A model generated the notes under the pieces. It was not told the DNA's origin, did no database searches, and was given only the letters and a program-made list of their open reading frames with translations. The translations under genes were made by a program, and so were the position numbers. 64,000 bases of DNA, taken from the NCBI RefSeq assembly GCF_017052585.1, contig NZ_JAFFHZ010000001.1, positions 868,001-932,000 on the forward strand. Reading direction: 5' to 3'. This document shows, one piece after another, positions 8,573 to 17,714 of the stretch; within the stretch, counting starts at the first letter, position 1, and each line of letters opens with the position of its first letter. The DNA is from Paenibacillus apiarius (GTDB lineage Bacteria > Bacillota > Bacilli > Paenibacillales > Paenibacillaceae).

Positions 8573-9889
8573 TTAGACCCTATCCTCTTCTTGAGTTGTC
8601 TTCATCCGCCGATAATTCCACAGCGAAAATATCGTAATAAAGACGAACATAATAATCGAGACGGCGGAAGCCATATTGAATTGGCTTTGATTCAACGTCA
8701 TCTTAAAAATCCACGAGATCAAAATATCGGTGCTGCCCGCGTAATAATAATCAGGATGGTTCGGATTGCCATCCGTAAGCATGTATATCAGATTGAAGTT
8801 ATTGAAGTTAAAAGCAAATTGCATAATCAATATCGGCGCCGTGGCCGCCAACACCAGCGGAAGAGTGAGCTTGAAAAACTTTTGCGATCCGGTGGCCCCG
8901 TCCACAGCGGCCGCTTCGTACAGATCGCGCGGCATCGTCGTCAATACGCCTGACATCAACGCCATGAGGAACGGAGTCGAGAACCATAAGTTAACGAGAA
9001 TGATCGTGACTTTCGCCATCGTCGGATCGGAAAGCCAAGGCACCGGCGACAAACCGAGCTTTGCAATCATATCGTTCACAGGACCGAACGAGCCGTTCAG
9101 CAGCACCCTGAACACCAGAATCGATATAAATTGTGGAACTGCCCACGGCAGAATAAATATCGTCCGCCAAAATTTTTTGAATTTAACTTTAGGGTGATTC
9201 ACCATCAACGCCAGCAAGAGACCGCTAAAAAAGACAGACAATGTAGACGCCGCAGCCCAGATTACATTCCAGACAGAAATCCCAAAAAAGGTTGTGCGCC
9301 ATGCCTCTTGGGCAAATAAATCATAAAACGTTCGAAACCCTGTCCAATCCACCAAGGATCGGTCAGGAATGTGGTTCGGGGCCGAATAGTTCGTAAATGC
9401 CAGCAGCACATTAAATACCAATGGCATCACCGTCACGAACAGCACGAAGCAAATGGCCGGCAGCAGCAATAGATAAGGAAAATTACGATGCTTTGCCCGC
9501 CTTGCGGATTCGATAAATCCCGGGACAGGCTTTCCCTCGTCCCTTAGCGCGCCATTTTTCTTGGCATCGTAAATATTGATGGCATAGAAGCCTGCAAACA
9601 ATAAAATAAGCACCAGGGTGATGAGCCCATGTATCAACATGAAAATGGAATGATCGCCTTTAATGACATTCCCCGCTACAATCCTCGTAGGCACCTCGCC
9701 TAACGTTATTAACCCTCTAATCCCTTGATAGGCAATCGGATAATAGTTCCAGAAGAACAATTGGGCCGCAAGCATAAATAGCAAGCCCTTCAAATATTGC
9801 TTGTTGTAAAGCTGACCCAATCCTATAAAAACCGCAGAGAAGACAGCGGCTTTTGTCCGATGCCGACGAGCACCTGTTGTTACATCCAT
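8573..9889 (-). CDS. Maltodextrin ABC transporter permease, MalF type
   Basis: This 438-residue permease is longer than MalG, as is normal for MalF. An N-terminal region with two or three hydrophobic segments ('AAVFSAVFIGLGQLYNKQYL', then 'IFMLIHGLITLVLILLF') precedes the conserved six-helix permease domain. The EAA motif is 'YEAAAVDGATGSQKFFKLTL'. It sits between the binding protein and malG in one operon transcribed from the LacI-operator promoter near 11.28 kb. It is expected to form the heterodimeric membrane channel with MalG. Confidence 0.93.
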   Translation of the reverse strand: MDVTTGARRHRTKAAVFSAVFIGLGQLYNKQYLKGLLFMLAAQLFFWNYYPIAYQGIRGLITLGEVPTRIVAGNVIKGDHSIFMLIHGLITLVLILLFAGFYAINIYDAKKNGALRDEGKPVPGFIESARRAKHRNFPYLLLLPAICFVLFVTVMPLVFNVLLAFTNYSAPNHIPDRSLVDWTGFRTFYDLFAQEAWRTTFFGISVWNVIWAAASTLSVFFSGLLLALMVNHPKVKFKKFWRTIFILPWAVPQFISILVFRVLLNGSFGPVNDMIAKLGLSPVPWLSDPTMAKVTIILVNLWFSTPFLMALMSGVLTTMPRDLYEAAAVDGATGSQKFFKLTLPLVLAATAPILIMQFAFNFNNFNLIYMLTDGNPNHPDYYYAGSTDILISWIFKMTLNQSQFNMASAVSIIMFVFITIFSLWNYRRMKTTQEEDRV

Positions 9890-9937
9890 ACGGAAGACCG
9901 CCTTAGTCGAAATTTTGAGTGTCTATAGTTGCCTTTA

Positions 9938-11233
9938 TTATTTTTTGGTCTGCATTGCCGTTTTGATTTGTTCAACCGCCTTATTCAAGACAACGCCCGG
10001 TTCTTGATTATCATTCCATATCGCGGCCAAGGCTGCGCCCGCCGGCACCCATACATTTCCCATTTCAGGTATGGATGGCATTGGGGTCGAATGCTTCGCT
10101 TGTTCCAGGAACGCCAGAGCATTGGCATCCTCCGCAATGATCGGCTCCTCCATCATGTCTTTTCTCGGAGGGAGCTGCGTCGTCATTTCAAACCGCTTGG
10201 TGCTGTTCTTCCGAGAGGTTGCATAACTCGCAAACAACTTCGCGGCGGCCGGATATTCGGTATACGAGTTGACGTATAGAGCTCTGATCCCCGACATGCT
10301 GTTCGGATGTTCGCCGTTTGGCAATAGAGGCAACGGAGCTACCCCATAATCCATGCCCGCATTCGTCAAATCGGTCATTAACCATGGTCCGCCCATGATC
10401 GCAGCCGTTTTTCCTTCTATAAAAAAGCCGGTGATGATATTGTCATTGATATCGTTAATGTTGATCGGCAAAATCTTTTTTAACGATTGAAAAAACTTCG
10501 CGCCCTCAATCGACTTCTCGCCGTTCAAGCCAATATCGTTCGCATCCGTCCCCCCGTTCCCGAATACATATCCGCCATAACCGGCAAGAAAGGAGTAGGA
10601 TTGGTACAACTGGCCTACATTCCACATGAAGGCATACTTTTTGTTTTTCGTGTCGTTATAGGTCTCGGCAAATTTTATCACTTCATCATAAGTGGCGGGA
10701 GCCTTATTCAACAATTTTTTATTGTAATATAGCGCATACGTGTCGATAGCGGTTGGAAACCCGTACAGCACCCCTTCATAACTGACACCTTCGACGGCCG
10801 AGGCCATAAATTCGTTTTTCGTTTGTTCGTCAAACACATCGTTTTGCAGCACAAGCCCTGCCATGACGGCATTGCCCAAATGATCGTGCGGCGCGGAGAA
10901 GACGTCGGCCCCAATACCGGCAGGCCCATCCGTTGTCAGCTTCGTCACGGAATCGATAGCGGGAACCGCCTCCACCTTGACCTTTATTCCATACTCTTGT
11001 TCAAAGCTTTCTGCGACCGCTTTCAGAAAATCCAATTCAGGCCCTTTGGATTCCCATACGAGCAATTCGGCTCCCTTCTCTGGCTGCAATCCCGCTGGTG
11101 TCGCGTGCTGTTGCGCCGTATTCCCCGGCTCTTGCGCGGCTGGCTGACTCATATCCTGCGCACCGCATCCCGCGAGCAGTAAAAAACTGAAAAAAGCTGC
11201 CGTCAATGTGGAAATCAAGAAGCGCGTTGACAT
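9938..11233 (-). CDS. Maltodextrin-binding lipoprotein (extracellular solute-binding protein family 1)
   Basis: This protein has 431 residues. I chose the ATG at 11233 because GGAGGGGAAAGGC precedes it. A lipoprotein signal peptide ends in LLAGC, making Cys23 the lipidated residue. The mature protein begins with a Gln/Pro/Ala linker, then the family-1 fold: 'ELLVWESKGPELDFLKAVAESF' and 'YGIKVKVEAVP'. Later strands 'FMWNVGQLYQSYSFLAGYGGYVF' and 'AAIMGGPWLMTDL' match MalE/GanO-type sugar receptors. First gene of the transporter operon; the start lies 20 bp downstream of a perfect LacI palindrome. Confidence 0.92.
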   Translation of the reverse strand: MSTRFLISTLTAAFFSFLLLAGCGAQDMSQPAAQEPGNTAQQHATPAGLQPEKGAELLVWESKGPELDFLKAVAESFEQEYGIKVKVEAVPAIDSVTKLTTDGPAGIGADVFSAPHDHLGNAVMAGLVLQNDVFDEQTKNEFMASAVEGVSYEGVLYGFPTAIDTYALYYNKKLLNKAPATYDEVIKFAETYNDTKNKKYAFMWNVGQLYQSYSFLAGYGGYVFGNGGTDANDIGLNGEKSIEGAKFFQSLKKILPININDINDNIITGFFIEGKTAAIMGGPWLMTDLTNAGMDYGVAPLPLLPNGEHPNSMSGIRALYVNSYTEYPAAAKLFASYATSRKNSTKRFEMTTQLPPRKDMMEEPIIAEDANALAFLEQAKHSTPMPSIPEMGNVWVPAGAALAAIWNDNQEPGVVLNKAVEQIKTAMQTKK

Positions 11234-11253
11234 GCCTTTCCCCTCCAGTCTCA

Positions 11254-11311
11254 ACTTAAACGTTTAAGTAGTTTCAGTAATATGATAACTTTAGATTGCC
11301 AGAGTAGTCAA
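11254..11311 (-). promoter_or_regulatory. LacI operator and promoter of the maltodextrin transporter operon
   Basis: On the minus strand TTGACT (11306-11311), an 18-bp spacer and TATCAT (11282-11287) form a promoter. The 16-bp palindrome ACTTAAACGTTTAAGT (11254-11269) lies at about +6 to +21. It matches the core of the operator in front of lacI. Confidence 0.83.
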
Positions 11312-11342
11312 TAAAAAATGTGGAAGAGCACCTATAAAAAAC

Positions 11343-11378
11343 AAAAAAGCAGGTTCTGTATCTCCACGCGAACCCGCT
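11343..11378 (-). terminator. Rho-independent terminator of the glutamine synthetase gene
   Basis: On the minus strand AGCGGGTTC pairs with GAACCTGCT across a 12-nt loop and is followed by TTTTTTG. It lies 55 bp after the glutamine synthetase stop codon. Confidence 0.8.
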
Positions 11379-11433
11379 AATAAGAACACCCCGCATCCAA
11401 GCTGGACACGAGGTATTCCATGTGCATATGAGA

Positions 11434-12858
11434 TTAGCAATCGAAATAAAGGCTGTATTCTTGAGGGTGAATGCGAATGGCAACGGATTTCGCTTCCGCA
11501 CGCTTCACTTGCAAGTAATTGTCGATGAACTCTTTCGTGAATACGCCGCCTTCTACGAGGAACTCGCAATCGGCTTCCAGAGCGTCGAGCGCTTCTTCCA
11601 GCGTTGCCGGAACGCTGCGAATCTCCCGCTTCTCCGCATCGGACAATTCATAAATGTTGCGGTCATACGGACCGTAGCCCAGCACGGTCGGGTCCAGCTT
11701 GCGCTTGATTCCGTCCAGCCCCGCCATCAGCATCGCGGCAAATGCCAAGTACGGATTCGCCGTGGAGTCCGGTGTCCGGAACTCGACGCGGCAGCCTTTC
11801 GGCGTTACGGCAGCAACCGGAATGCGCACCGCTGCCGAGCGATTGCCTTTCGAGAAGACGAGATTGACCGGAGCTTCATAGCCGGGCACCAGACGCTTGA
11901 ACGAGTTCGTGCTCGGGTTCGTCAGCGCGATCAGGGCCGGAGCATGATGCAGAATGCCGCCGATATAGTGCAGCGCCATCTCGCTCATGTTCGCGTAGCC
12001 GCCCTGTTCATAGAACAGCGGAGTGTCGCCGTTGAAGATCGATTGGTGCACGTGCATCCCGCTTCCGTTATCCCCGAACAACGGCTTCGGCATGAAGGTC
12101 GCGACCTTTCCGAATTGGCGCGCCGTGTTGTGTACGATATATTTGTATTTCATCAGATTATCGGCCGTGCGCGTCAACGAGTCGAAGCGGAAGTTGATTT
12201 CGCCTTGTCCTGCCGTCGCCACCTCATGGTGGTGGCGTTCGATGCGCAGACCCGCTTCTTGGAGCAAGCGGCACATTTCACTGCGCAGATCCTGCTGAGA
12301 ATCTACCGGGGCCACCGGAACGTATCCGCCTTTCGTGCGCACCTTGAAGCCGAGGTTCCCGCCTTCTTCCTTCCGGTTCGTATTCCAGGATGCCTCTTCC
12401 GAATCGACATAGAAGGAAGAGCTGTTCATCGTGCTTTCGTAGCGAACATCGTCAAAGATAAAAAATTCGGATTCAGGAGCAAAGTAAGCATCCGTGCCCA
12501 CACCGGACGTCTGTAAATACTCTTCCGCCTTCTGTGCGATGCTGCGCGGATCACGGTCATATCGAACGCCATCGGGCGTGTAAATGTTGCACATCACAAT
12601 CAGTGTAGGATGGGCGGTAAACGGATCGACATACACGCTCTCGGCATCCGGCATCATCACCATGTCGGACTCTTCAATGCCGCGGAAGCCGGCAATGGAT
12701 GAACCATCAAACGCAACTCCGTTCTCGAACGTTCCCTCATCCACCTCTGCTGCAGGCAAGCTGATATGATGTGCGCGGCCCATTAAATCAACAAAACGGA
12801 AATCCACATATTGTATATGCTTTTCTTGAATCAACTCGAACACTGCGTTCACCGACAT
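11434..12858 (-). CDS. glnA: Glutamine synthetase, type I-beta, with adenylylation-site tyrosine
   Basis: The protein has 474 residues and the ATG follows GGAGGAAATATC. It makes glutamine from glutamate, ammonia and ATP. Catalytic and nucleotide motifs are visible: 'FDGSSIAGF', 'PESEFFIF', 'NGSGMHVHQS' and 'RIPVAAVTPKGCRVEFR'. Two traits place it in the beta subtype (as in Escherichia coli) rather than the usual Bacillus alpha type: the roughly 25-residue insertion around 'EASWNTNRKEEGGN', and the adenylylation loop 'YDRNIYELSD' with Tyr403. Firmicutes normally lack GlnE, so whether this Tyr is modified is open. A perfect GlnR/TnrA box lies upstream. It is probably a second, regulated synthetase like glnA1 of other Paenibacillus. 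Confidence 0.92.
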   Translation of the reverse strand: MSVNAVFELIQEKHIQYVDFRFVDLMGRAHHISLPAAEVDEGTFENGVAFDGSSIAGFRGIEESDMVMMPDAESVYVDPFTAHPTLIVMCNIYTPDGVRYDRDPRSIAQKAEEYLQTSGVGTDAYFAPESEFFIFDDVRYESTMNSSSFYVDSEEASWNTNRKEEGGNLGFKVRTKGGYVPVAPVDSQQDLRSEMCRLLQEAGLRIERHHHEVATAGQGEINFRFDSLTRTADNLMKYKYIVHNTARQFGKVATFMPKPLFGDNGSGMHVHQSIFNGDTPLFYEQGGYANMSEMALHYIGGILHHAPALIALTNPSTNSFKRLVPGYEAPVNLVFSKGNRSAAVRIPVAAVTPKGCRVEFRTPDSTANPYLAFAAMLMAGLDGIKRKLDPTVLGYGPYDRNIYELSDAEKREIRSVPATLEEALDALEADCEFLVEGGVFTKEFIDNYLQVKRAEAKSVAIRIHPQEYSLYFDC

Positions 12859-12934
12859 GATATTTCCTCCTGTTTCCGAACATTAAACGCTAATCACGTA
12901 TCAATTGTTCACTTTGTAGTTTTTGGTTGATGTA

Positions 12935-13009
12935 ATTATAATTTGCAGCAGGAGGTTTCGTCAATAGTCATGTCAGGTATTTTTTATTTTCATGTCAGGT
13001 AATATTACA
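12935..13009 (-). promoter_or_regulatory. Promoter and GlnR/TnrA box of the glutamine synthetase gene
   Basis: Reading the minus strand, TTGACG (12959-12964), an 18-bp spacer and TATAAT (12935-12940) form the promoter. A perfect 17-bp box TGTCAGGTAATATTACA (TGTNA-N7-TNACA) spans 12993-13009, centred near -73. A degenerate box sharing the TGTCAGGTA half starts at 12971, centred near -51. The two sites are 22 bp, two helical turns, apart. The position suits activation. Confidence 0.82.
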
Positions 13010-13245
13010 CAAGAGCATCTTTTTCATTTATTCTATGCAAATAAACAACTTTTTTCCTATCAAATGAGGAAGTAAAGAGCTTGTTTTTGATAATCTGTGT
13101 TTACTACAATAATTGTATTGCTCATTAATCATTTGCACTATTCATCATGTTTATTGTGTTTTAATCCGTAATTCTTGCACAATCTGAACATCTTTTCCGA
13201 AGCGAATTTGCATTATAATTCCGATTTGACTTAACTATGCGTATA
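13010..13245. other. AT-rich intergenic stretch between aroF and glnA
   Basis: About 240 bp of unusually AT-rich sequence with no credible reading frame. Several partial TGT/ACA motifs occur but none meets the full GlnR consensus. It may carry further upstream regulatory sites for glnA; nothing specific can be assigned. Confidence 0.5.
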
Positions 13246-13288
13246 TAACAAAAAACCGGTCCATCCTTATAAGGATAGAAACCGGTTT
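13246..13288 (-). terminator. Rho-independent terminator of aroF
   Basis: On the minus strand AAACCGGT (13281-13288) pairs with ACCGGTTT (13253-13260). An inner palindrome TCCTTATAAGGA extends the hairpin, and TTTTTTG follows. It lies 35 bp after the aroF stop. Confidence 0.85.
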
Positions 13289-13322
13289 TAGGTTCTATTT
13301 ACATTCAAGCAAGGCGATGCCC

Positions 13323-14384
13323 CTATTTCACCCATGTTGCGAAATGAGCCGCCTCCTGCTTCTCCGTGTGGAACGTCTTGCCGCACAACGGCGCGAGCTG
13401 TTCCAATTCTCGCAGCAAGTTCGCGAATTGATCGGGGAATAGCGATTGCACCCCGTCGCCAGTCATCGAGTTGTCAGGATCGGTGTGCATCTCGATGATG
13501 AGTCCGTCCGCGCCTGCCGCGACCGACGCTTTCGACATCGTCTCCACCAGCTCGCGGCGGCCTGTCCCATGGCTCGGATCCGAGATGACCGGCAGATGGC
13601 TCAATTGCTTCATGACCGGAATCGCGGTCAAATCCAACGTGTTGCGCGTATACGTCTCAAACGTGCGGATGCCCCGTTCGCACAGCATGACGTTCGGATT
13701 GCCGCCCGCCAAAATGTATTCCGCCGCATTCAACCACTCATCATAGGTTGCGCTGAAGCCGCGCTTCAGCAGTACCGGCTTGCCGCATTCACCCAGCTTG
13801 CGCAGCAAATCAAAATTCTGCATATTGCGTGTGCCCACCTGCAAAATATCCGCATATTCCGCGCAAATATCTACATATTCCGGTGTCATGACCTCTGTAA
13901 TCGTGAGCAGATCATGCTTGCGTCCGGCTTCGGCCATCATGACAAGACCCTCTACGCCGACGCCTTGGAAGCTGTAAGGACCGGTGCGCGGCTTGAATGC
14001 GCCCCCGCGCAATATTTGTCCGCCGGCCGCCTTGACGAGCCGGGCGATTTCATCGATTTGAGCCGGAGATTCTACGGCACATGGACCGCCCATTATGGCC
14101 AGATTGCCTCCGCCGATTTTCACGCCGCGAATATCAATGACGGTATCCTCCGGATGGAAGTCGCGGCTCGCCAATTTATACGATTTCGTTATTTTAACCA
14201 CGTTCTCTACGCCTCTCATCTGTCTTAGTTGTTCTGCCAATTTTGGTTCCGCTTGCCCTACGATGCCGATGACCGTACGGTCTGTCCCCCGGGATATGTG
14301 GGCCTGATTGCCTGCGTTCTCGATTGCGCGGACCAGCTCCGCGATTCGTTCCTCCGGCGTCTGGTTGGATACAATTACGATCAT
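13323..14384 (-). CDS. aroF: 3-deoxy-7-phosphoheptulonate synthase (DAHP synthase, type I-beta)
   Basis: This 353-residue enzyme condenses phosphoenolpyruvate and erythrose 4-phosphate, the first step of the shikimate pathway. Residues 1-70 form a ferredoxin-like N-terminal regulatory domain as in Thermotoga-type enzymes ('[18 protein letters not shown]', '[13 protein letters not shown]'). The barrel carries '[10 protein letters not shown]', '[17 protein letters not shown]', '[10 protein letters not shown]', 'LLKRG' and '[12 protein letters not shown]', all active-site or metal-site signatures. It stands alone with its own terminator. The upstream region contains four tandem 8-bp repeats beyond the likely promoter. 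End-product feedback through the N-terminal domain is known for the family. Confidence 0.95.
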   Translation of the reverse strand: MIVIVSNQTPEERIAELVRAIENAGNQAHISRGTDRTVIGIVGQAEPKLAEQLRQMRGVENVVKITKSYKLASRDFHPEDTVIDIRGVKIGGGNLAIMGGPCAVESPAQIDEIARLVKAAGGQILRGGAFKPRTGPYSFQGVGVEGLVMMAEAGRKHDLLTITEVMTPEYVDICAEYADILQVGTRNMQNFDLLRKLGECGKPVLLKRGFSATYDEWLNAAEYILAGGNPNVMLCERGIRTFETYTRNTLDLTAIPVMKQLSHLPVISDPSHGTGRRELVETMSKASVAAGADGLIIEMHTDPDNSMTGDGVQSLFPDQFANLLRELEQLAPLCGKTFHTEKQEAAHFATWVK

Positions 14385-14491
14385 GACAAATGATCCTCCT
14401 TATCGTGTCGATAGCGTTACTCTAGAAGCGGCTATTCGTGCAATTTATAAGCAGTGCGAACGGATCGTCCAAGCACCTCTTTTTCACTACA

Positions 14492-14523
14492 ACGCTTATA
14501 CGCTTTTAAGCTTTTATGCTTTT
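14492..14523. repeat. Four tandem 8-bp repeats upstream of aroF
   Basis: On the plus strand the units are ACGCTTAT, ACGCTTTT, AAGCTTTT and ATGCTTTT, in perfect 8-bp register. They lie about 55-86 bp upstream of a likely start site near 14437 (-10 TATAAA at 14444-14449). A protein-binding array or slipped-strand tract is possible. Confidence 0.6.
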
Positions 14524-14638
14524 AATCATTAAAGCTACTATATCGGAACGAAAGGAAATCGTCAACCCTTCCTCTGAGCCAATTTCTTGCCGCATGAATT
14601 TCTTGTCATGTGAAAAAGATAACATCCCGCCATAAAGA

Positions 14639-14697
14639 AAGCTCTCTTCCATTCTCGATTCCCCTCTTGCGGGGTGAGCTGAGATGAAAGAGAGCTC
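14639..14697 (-). terminator. Possible terminator of the DUF2062 gene
   Basis: AGAGCTCTCTTTC and GGAAGAGAGCTTTC on the minus strand pair around an inner CCCCGCAAGAGGGG hairpin. Only a weak T tract (TTTCTTTAT) follows. It lies directly after the stop codon. Confidence 0.5.
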
Positions 14698-14700
14698 TGC

Positions 14701-15210
14701 TTACCTATCGGCTTCCGCGCGGCGCCACCGGCGCTTCTGCCTGCGGCGTTCCTGCATGAACCGCAGGCCTTGCTTTACCGGAAAATATAGCATGAAGCCG
14801 AGAAGGGCGCCGTCGATGATGCCGCCGACAATTAAATACATATTGATGGTGAGCACATGGTTCAGCCACTCCGGCAACATGGAGAAGCTCACGGTCCAGT
14901 GTGAAGGCAGCAGCCAATGCCCCACCCTTTCGTTCAGCACCGCCACGGGAATATAGATTACCTTGCCCAGCACAAAGCCGATGAAGGCGGCCGCCACCCG
15001 GCCCCGCAGCATATATACGAGCGGGAACAGCAGCAAGAATGCCAAGCCGGCTGTAGGCAACGTGAACATTTCTATGAATAGTCCGACGCAAAACCCTCTG
15101 GCCACTTGAGCAGCTCCGCCGCTTGTTCGGAGCAGCTTCAATGCCTGATACTTACACCATCTCTGCACGGCCATCGCCCCATTCTCTTTTCCGGCTGCAA
15201 GCTTGCCCAT
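14701..15210 (-). CDS. DUF2062 family membrane protein
   Basis: This protein has up to 169 residues; no clear ribosome site precedes the ATG at 15210, and an internal ATG at 15174 (MAVQRWCKYQALK) is an alternative start. Three hydrophobic segments ('GLAFLLLFPLVYML', 'VAAAFIGFVLGKVIYIPVAV', 'NMYLIVGGIIDGALLGFMLY') and the N-terminal 'KLLRTSGGAAQVARGFCVGLFIEMF' match the DUF2062 family of small integral membrane proteins. The C-terminus is very basic ('RRRQKRRWRRAE') and probably cytoplasmic. The function of the family is unknown. It follows ispH by 24 bp and is probably cotranscribed with it. Confidence 0.75.
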   Translation of the reverse strand: MGKLAAGKENGAMAVQRWCKYQALKLLRTSGGAAQVARGFCVGLFIEMFTLPTAGLAFLLLFPLVYMLRGRVAAAFIGFVLGKVIYIPVAVLNERVGHWLLPSHWTVSFSMLPEWLNHVLTINMYLIVGGIIDGALLGFMLYFPVKQGLRFMQERRRQKRRWRRAEADR

Positions 15211-15234
15211 TCATGTAGTTGCCATGTAAAAAAA

Positions 15235-16185
15235 CTAATTTTTAGTCTTCGTCCTTACGGTCGGCAACAGCTTGCGCATGTTGACGGTGCGATTCTTCTC
15301 CCATGTGTCCGGGTTATTCTCGTCGTACTGCTCCAAGTAGTTGGCAACCTCTCTCGTAATCGGCGTCGGCGTGGATGCCCCGGAAGTTAGGCCGACGACT
15401 CGGATCCCGTCCAGCCATTCCCGCTTCAGCTCCGACAAGTCCGCAATCCGGTACGCGCGCACGCCGGCTATCTCCTCAGACACTTGCGCCAGACGGTTGG
15501 AGTTGTTGCTTCTCGGATCGCCGACGACGATAACGAGGTCGCAGCCCTTCGCCTGCTCGGCTACGGCATGCTGCCGCTCCTGCGTTGCCATGCATATTTC
15601 ATTATGAATTTCGGCCTTCGGATACTTGGCGATGAGACGGTTCATGATGTGCTTAATATCCCATTGGCTCATCGTCGTCTGATTCGTAATGATAATGCGA
15701 TCCGTCGTCAGGGACAGCGATTCGATCTCTTCTTCCTTCTCAATCAGATGCACCTTGTCCGGCGCCACTCCGATTGCGCCCTCCGGTTCCGGATGGCCCT
15801 TCTTGCCGATATAAATAATTTCATAGCCTTCGCCGGTCTTTTCCCGAATCAGATCATGCGTCCGGGTTACATCGGGACATGTCGCGTCAACCGTCGTCAG
15901 CCCTTTCTCGCGCGCTTTGCGGCGCACCTCCGGCGACACGCCGTGCGCCGTAAAGATGATCGTCCCCGACTCTACTTGATCGAGGATGTCCAATCGGTTG
16001 GCGCCATCCAGCGTGATGATGCCCTCTTCCTTGAACGCATCCGTCACGTGGCTGTTATGAACAATCATGCCTAATATATAAATCGGACGAGGCAGATCCA
16101 GATTGCGTGCCGTCTGTTGGGCCAGCACCATCGCATCGACAACGCCGTAGCAATAGCCTCGCGGTGTTATTTTCACGACTTCCAT
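15235..16185 (-). CDS. ispH: 4-hydroxy-3-methylbut-2-enyl diphosphate reductase
   Basis: This protein has 316 residues. I chose the ATG at 16185 ([15 protein letters not shown]) because a TATAAT box at 16229-16234 places the transcript start at or just before the longer candidate, and the family begins at this point. The three iron-sulfur cysteines are seen in 'GYCYGV' (Cys12), 'ATCPDV' and '[11 protein letters not shown]'. '[10 protein letters not shown]' and 'GLTSGASTP' are further family signatures. It catalyses the last step of the methylerythritol phosphate isoprenoid pathway, giving IPP and DMAPP. The promoter lies within the 3' end of the histidine kinase gene. Confidence 0.95.
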   Translation of the reverse strand: MEVVKITPRGYCYGVVDAMVLAQQTARNLDLPRPIYILGMIVHNSHVTDAFKEEGIITLDGANRLDILDQVESGTIIFTAHGVSPEVRRKAREKGLTTVDATCPDVTRTHDLIREKTGEGYEIIYIGKKGHPEPEGAIGVAPDKVHLIEKEEEIESLSLTTDRIIITNQTTMSQWDIKHIMNRLIAKYPKAEIHNEICMATQERQHAVAEQAKGCDLVIVVGDPRSNNSNRLAQVSEEIAGVRAYRIADLSELKREWLDGIRVVGLTSGASTPTPITREVANYLEQYDENNPDTWEKNRTVNMRKLLPTVRTKTKN

Positions 16186-16228
16186 CGGTACACCTGCTTT
16201 CTTAGATTTCACTTCCGCTTGCATTTCT

Positions 16229-16258
16229 ATTATACCGGAAGTGAACTATCCTCGTCGA
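16229..16258 (-). promoter_or_regulatory. Promoter of ispH inside the kinase gene end
   Basis: On the minus strand TCGACG (16253-16258), an 18-bp spacer and TATAAT (16229-16234). The perfect -10 box overlaps the kinase stop codon, giving ispH its own start. Confidence 0.6.
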
Positions 16259-17711
16259 CCGATGCCAACGGCAGCCATATCACGAACGTCGTTCCCTCCC
16301 CGGGCTTCGTGACCACTTCAACCGAGCCGTGATGCTCGTCGATAATCCATTTCGCAATGGACAAGCCAAGGCCGGTTCCCGAAGTGACGCCGCGGGATAC
16401 GTCCGCGCGGTAGAAGCGCTCGAATATATACGGAACTTCCTTCTCATTCATGCCCATGCCGCTGTCTCTCACCTTCAGCCCGATCTGTTCGTCCTGACGG
16501 ATGGCGTCCAGCCGAACGTTGCCTTCGTCCGTATACTTAAACGCGTTTTCGATGAAAATGAACAGCATCTGCTGCAAATAATCTTTGTTGCCATAGACGA
16601 CGGCATGATCCAATACGGCAATATCACCGAGCTCCCATTCCGCCTTGCGCGGTAAAAACTGGGCTCGACGCACGACTTCTTCCACTAAAGGCTTCAGCTC
16701 GGTCAGCTCTTTTTCCATCATGTACCCCGCATCCGCACGGGCGAGCGACAGCATGTCATTGATTAACCGGCTCATGCGGCGCGACTCATCCGCGATGTCG
16801 CGCAGAGCTTCCAACGACATCTGCTCCCGTTCCCGTTCGCTCAGCGGGAGCTTCCCCGGTGAAGCTGTCTCGTTAATCCACATTTTCTCGAGCAGATCGA
16901 CATTGCCGCGAATGGTCGTCAGCGGTGTCCGCAGTTCATGGGAAGCATCTGACACGAAGCGCCGCTGCGCCCGATACGCATCATCCAGCTCGTTATAGAA
17001 CGTCTCCATGCGGCTGAGCATGCTGTTGATCGTGTCCGTCAGCTGGCCGATTTCATCCTCTGGCGGTCCTTCGCGCGGAATGCGGACGCTCAAGTCCGCC
17101 CCCTTCTGAATGCGGTTCGTGGCCCGAATGATATTGCCAATCGGTCTTAGCGACTTCTGCGCCAGGAATAGCCCTAGGGAAAAGGCCAGCACAAGGGTGA
17201 CCATCGAGGCGGTGATGAGAATGCTGCGCAGCTCGCGGGTGAACTTTGCTTCATGCCCGGTAAAGGCGGCAACCTGCAGCGCGCCGATTGTCGATCCGTT
17301 TTTGTCTAATTGAATCGGGATTTCGTATACGAGAAATTCAAACCCTTGCAATTCCACTTTCCTGTACCCGGTGCGAATCTGGCTAGGCTTTGACGGCAAA
17401 GGCAGCTCCAATCCGAGCTTGTCCAGGTTAGTCGATTGGAGCGCCTTTTGATTGCGGAAATTAATCGTTTGGATGTACAAATCTTGATTCAACAAGCGGG
17501 CCACATCGGATCTCTTCACATCGAAATCGATTCCGTTAAACCAATCCCCCGTCGGTTCGAGCGACAAGCGCTGAGCCTCATTCTGAACTCTGGTCTTAAT
17601 ATCATTGTACAGATTATAATCGACGAACGTATAAATCGAGACTCCGAACAGCATGAGCGTAAACGCCAGCAGCACGGAATACCATACGGTCAGGCGAAGG
17701 CGAATCGACAT
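16230..17711 (-). CDS. Sensor histidine kinase with HAMP domain (CssS/ArlS-like)
   Basis: This 493-residue membrane kinase has two transmembrane segments (about 10-30 and 165-185) flanking an extracytoplasmic domain of roughly 130 residues. After the HAMP region ('[25 protein letters not shown]') comes the H box '[19 protein letters not shown]'. The N box '[14 protein letters not shown]' and G boxes 'VRDSGMGM' and '[12 protein letters not shown]' follow. It would autophosphorylate on the H-box histidine and pass phosphate to the regulator encoded 3 bp upstream. Its neighbour is an HtrA protease, as with the B. subtilis CssRS secretion-stress system. That suggests a misfolded-protein or envelope signal, but assignment to CssS is by context. 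Confidence 0.9.
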   Translation of the reverse strand: MSIRLRLTVWYSVLLAFTLMLFGVSIYTFVDYNLYNDIKTRVQNEAQRLSLEPTGDWFNGIDFDVKRSDVARLLNQDLYIQTINFRNQKALQSTNLDKLGLELPLPSKPSQIRTGYRKVELQGFEFLVYEIPIQLDKNGSTIGALQVAAFTGHEAKFTRELRSILITASMVTLVLAFSLGLFLAQKSLRPIGNIIRATNRIQKGADLSVRIPREGPPEDEIGQLTDTINSMLSRMETFYNELDDAYRAQRRFVSDASHELRTPLTTIRGNVDLLEKMWINETASPGKLPLSEREREQMSLEALRDIADESRRMSRLINDMLSLARADAGYMMEKELTELKPLVEEVVRRAQFLPRKAEWELGDIAVLDHAVVYGNKDYLQQMLFIFIENAFKYTDEGNVRLDAIRQDEQIGLKVRDSGMGMNEKEVPYIFERFYRADVSRGVTSGTGLGLSIAKWIIDEHHGSVEVVTKPGEGTTFVIWLPLASVDEDSSLPV

Positions 17712-17714
17712 GCT

